A stretch of 64,000 bases of DNA from the NCBI RefSeq assembly GCF_025949695.1, contig NZ_JAPDFL010000001.1, positions 3,289,501-3,353,500 of the forward strand. Reading direction: 5' to 3'. This document shows, piece by piece, positions 62,266-64,000 of this stretch; positions within the stretch are counted from its first letter, which is position 1, and each line of letters opens with the position of its first letter. The notes beneath the pieces are model-generated. The model was not told where the DNA came from. It was given only the letters and a program-made list of their open reading frames with translations, and ran no database searches. This DNA comes from Pararhodobacter zhoushanensis. GTDB taxonomy: Bacteria > Pseudomonadota > Alphaproteobacteria > Rhodobacterales > Rhodobacteraceae. The translations under genes and the position numbers were made by a program.

Positions 62266-62295
62266 AGTATATCAATTGCCAATAATTAACAAAAA
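62266..62295 (-). promoter_or_regulatory. Candidate promoter of the Hint/RTX gene
   Basis: TATACT serves as -10 and TTTTTG as -35 on the minus strand with 18-base spacing in the most AT-rich spot of the region. An alternative -35 TTGTTA would give 15-base spacing. Confidence 0.45.
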
Positions 62296-62583
62296 GAATT
62301 CAAGGGGTGACGCGCTTTTGCGCGGCCGGCCGTCGCCCGGTCCGGCGTCAGCACGGGCAAGGGTGTTTCGATTCAAGAAACAATTTTAGCCCTATTTCTG
62401 CCGCATTTTGGCCGGTTATTGGCCTTTTTTGCCCCTGAATCGACAGCTATCCGCCTTTTTGTGGTCGCGACAAGGCGGGATTGTCCGCCATACCGAACCA
62501 TTGCCACCCACCTGCCCCGACAGCGACGCGCAGGTACCGGGGGCGCAGGAACGTTTCCAGGATCTGGTGTTTGCCTGCAGTTT

Positions 62584-62596
62584 GGACAAATTGTCC
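62584..62596. promoter_or_regulatory. GGACAA-A-TTGTCC dyad upstream of acyltransferase
   Basis: This is a perfect 6-bp inverted repeat with one central base. A further TTGTCC half-site is near 62480. The position, about 230 bases before the acyltransferase gene, fits an operator, but the binder is unknown. Confidence 0.35.
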
Positions 62597-62824
62597 GCAT
62601 TATTGGAAAAGCCTGTGATTCGCTGCACCCTGCGCCAGCACGCCCAAAGACCCTTGGCGGCCCACCCTGACAGGGCCGCCGCCGCCGGGTGACTGTATGG
62701 CAGGCGCGCTCACCGTGGAGCCCGGCAACACGGCAGCGGCGTTGCGCGACAAAAACGCACTCGCTATGCACAGGAGGGATTTGGCAGCCGACGCCCCCTT
62801 CCCCGACAGACTGGATGGACCGCA

Positions 62825-63943
62825 ATGCAGACCGTGCCCTTGACTGCCGCCGCCGCCCATGCCGCTTACCGTGCGCGCCATCGGTTCGGGGCGCTGGACG
62901 GGTTGCGGTTTCTGGCAATCCTTGGCGTTCTGGTGCTGCACAGCCCGCTTTCCGACCGTCTGGGTGACATCTCGCGCCTGTTCACGCGCGGGTTTCTGGG
63001 GGTGGATCTGTTCTTTGTGATCTCGGGCTTTCTGATCACCACGCTGTTGCTGCGCGAACAGGTGCGCGAGGGCCGCATCTCGCTCAGCGGGTTCTACTGG
63101 CGGCGCGCGTTGCGAATTCTGCCGCTCTATCTGTTGGTGATCACCGCCATCGGGGCCTATTACGTGCTGGTCAAGCAAGAGCCGGGTGCAAGGGCAGCGT
63201 GGCCGTACTACTATGTGTTTCTTGCCAATTTCCTGACCGATCATATCCCGCTGCTTGGCCCGACATGGTCACTGTCGGTCGAAGAGCAGTACTACCTGCT
63301 CTGGCCCCTGCTGCTGGTTCTGCTGGCGCGCCGTACGCTGAAATGGATCGTTGTGGGGTTCGCCGGGCTTTACACACTGGCGATCATGGCCGGGCTGGCC
63401 GCAGGCGCATGGCGGCCCGGACCGCTGGCGATCGAGCTGACGGCACTGCCTTATACCGCGATCCTGCTGGGGTCTGGACTGGCGCTGGTCATTCATGGCC
63501 GGCGTGGGTTCGTGCGGCTCTGGGCCTTGCTTGGCGGGCGCTGGACGTCGCTTGTGCTGGCGCTGCTGCTGGTGGCCGAACTGGCGTTGCTGCCGGTCAC
63601 GCTGCTGGGCTGGCCGCTGCTCATCGTCCATGTGACCATGACCGCATGGCTGGGGTCGCTGGTGATGCGCGAGGATGGGCCGCTGATGCCCCTGCTCACC
63701 CTGCGCCCGGTCGTGCGCATCGGGGTGGTGAGCTATGGCATCTATCTGTTGCACCTGAGCGCCGATCACATCGCCGGGGTCGTGGTGCGCCGGGTGTCGG
63801 GCGCGCCCGAAGACGCGCTGATCCTCTATATCCCGCTTTACTGGGGATTGGCGTGGCTGATGGCCGAGATCAGCTTCCGGTTCTACGAGAGCCGCTTTCT
63901 GGCCCTGCGCCACAAACCCTTGGGTCAGGTCGCACAACGCTGA
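62825..63943 (+). CDS. Acyltransferase 3 family membrane protein (OafA/ExoZ-like)
   Basis: The product has 372 residues with about ten helices. The family signatures LDGLRFLAILGVLVLHS with the conserved His39 in helix 1, FLGVDLFFVISGFLIT, FYWRRALRILPLY and TWSLSVEEQYYLLWPLLL are all present. Such enzymes O-acetylate lipopolysaccharide, exopolysaccharide or other glycans in the inner membrane. No SGNH domain is attached. The glycan target is not evident from the neighbours. Confidence 0.92.
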   Translation: MQTVPLTAAAAHAAYRARHRFGALDGLRFLAILGVLVLHSPLSDRLGDISRLFTRGFLGVDLFFVISGFLITTLLLREQVREGRISLSGFYWRRALRILPLYLLVITAIGAYYVLVKQEPGARAAWPYYYVFLANFLTDHIPLLGPTWSLSVEEQYYLLWPLLLVLLARRTLKWIVVGFAGLYTLAIMAGLAAGAWRPGPLAIELTALPYTAILLGSGLALVIHGRRGFVRLWALLGGRWTSLVLALLLVAELALLPVTLLGWPLLIVHVTMTAWLGSLVMREDGPLMPLLTLRPVVRIGVVSYGIYLLHLSADHIAGVVVRRVSGAPEDALILYIPLYWGLAWLMAEISFRFYESRFLALRHKPLGQVAQR

Positions 63944-63964
63944 GGGGCGCCCGAAGGCGCCCCG
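63943..63964. terminator. Terminator hairpin after acyltransferase
   Basis: GGGGCGCC and GGCGCCCC with loop CGAA form a perfect 8-bp stem right after the stop. It lies between convergent genes and may serve both. Confidence 0.6.
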
Positions 63965-63972
63965 CAACCGTC

Positions 63973-64000
63973 TCAGTCCTGCTTGCGATAGGTGAGACGC
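63973..64000 (-). CDS. 3' end of an unidentified gene, cut by the window edge
   Basis: Reading leftwards from the edge, the last codons give RLTYRKQD and a TGA at 63973-63975. The gene probably continues beyond the window. The fragment is too short to identify. Confidence 0.35.

Larger units (their letters stand above)
62032..62824. other. Long non-coding region between Hint gene and acyltransferase
   Basis: No supported gene lies in these 793 bases. An AT-rich stretch near 62255-62300 contains, on the minus strand, TTTTTG (62290-62295) and TATACT (62266-62271) spaced 18 bases apart, a good promoter for the Hint gene that would leave a leader of about 230 bases. Nearer the acyltransferase gene there are TTGTCC half-sites and the dyad GGACAA-A-TTGTCC at 62584-62596. 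Confidence 0.5.

Noticed and set aside
62373..62918. Minus-strand open frame of 181 codons in the region before the acyltransferase
   Set aside because: It overlaps the acyltransferase start, is Arg/Cys-rich like non-coding translation and has no binding site.

Overview
The window looks like chromosomal DNA of a high-GC alphaproteobacterium of the order Rhodobacterales (Paracoccaceae/Roseobacter type). Family-level evidence is FAD-dependent ThyX, a DUF817 protein next to glyoxalase I, a preT/preA pair, a small membrane protein and a large exported protein ahead of xerD, Hint/RTX proteins, and many GC-rich palindromic repeats at gene ends. The genus cannot be fixed from the sequence. No rRNA, CRISPR array, prophage or plasmid backbone was seen. 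One tRNA (Leu, anticodon UAA) is present.

Layout. 0-1 kb: low-GC accessory end with a small membrane protein, an internally deleted IS5-type element and the stub of a DUF3800 gene. 1-13.6 kb: housekeeping and metabolic genes (thyX, DUF817 protein, gloA, DUF1194 protein, DUF2254 membrane protein, copper chaperone, exported protein, pyrE, dnaB), a glycosyltransferase overlapping an asparagine-synthase-like ligase, a flavin reductase and a nucleoside hydrolase. 13.8-17 kb: reductive pyrimidine catabolism (preT, GFA protein, preA). 17-31.9 kb: GNAT, eno, two DMT exporters, aroB/aroK, xerD block, CLC antiporter, FAD-linked 2-hydroxyacid dehydrogenase, class I aldolase and a thioredoxin-reductase-like enzyme next to an Rrf2 regulator. 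32.5-39.5 kb: acyl-CoA catabolic cluster (acyl-CoA dehydrogenase, GST, biotin-dependent carboxylase alpha and beta, BKACE enzyme) with a divergent TetR gene and a strong palindromic operator. 39.5-43.9 kb: DUF3237 and CPBP proteins, tRNA-Leu, GT87-like membrane protein, and a MarR/isochorismatase pair. 44-49.8 kb: APC permease, trimethylamine-dehydrogenase-like flavoenzyme and GcvT-like methyltransferase in one direction with a divergent TetR gene. 50-58.3 kb: drug-efflux island (DHA2 MFS pump with divergent TetR; RND adaptor and pump with an OmpR/BaeS-type two-component system). 58.5-64 kb: acyl-CoA ligase, secreted RTX/Hint protein and acyltransferase-3 protein.

Most interesting candidates: (1) the permease / TMADH-like / GcvT-like set, which reads as uptake and oxidative N-demethylation of a methylated amine or amino acid with transfer of the C1 unit to tetrahydrofolate, but whose flavoenzyme has lost key substrate-pocket residues of true trimethylamine dehydrogenase; (2) the carboxylase/BKACE/acyl-CoA dehydrogenase set, which resembles leucine or terpenoid-acid catabolism but has a BKACE enzyme where a lyase would be expected; (3) the asparagine-synthase-like ligase without a glutaminase cysteine, coupled to a glycosyltransferase.

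Data quality caveat: about nine genes, including essential dnaB, are broken by what looks like a single missing or extra base, mostly in C or G runs. This is better explained by consensus errors than by decay, and those reading frames should be treated as probably intact.
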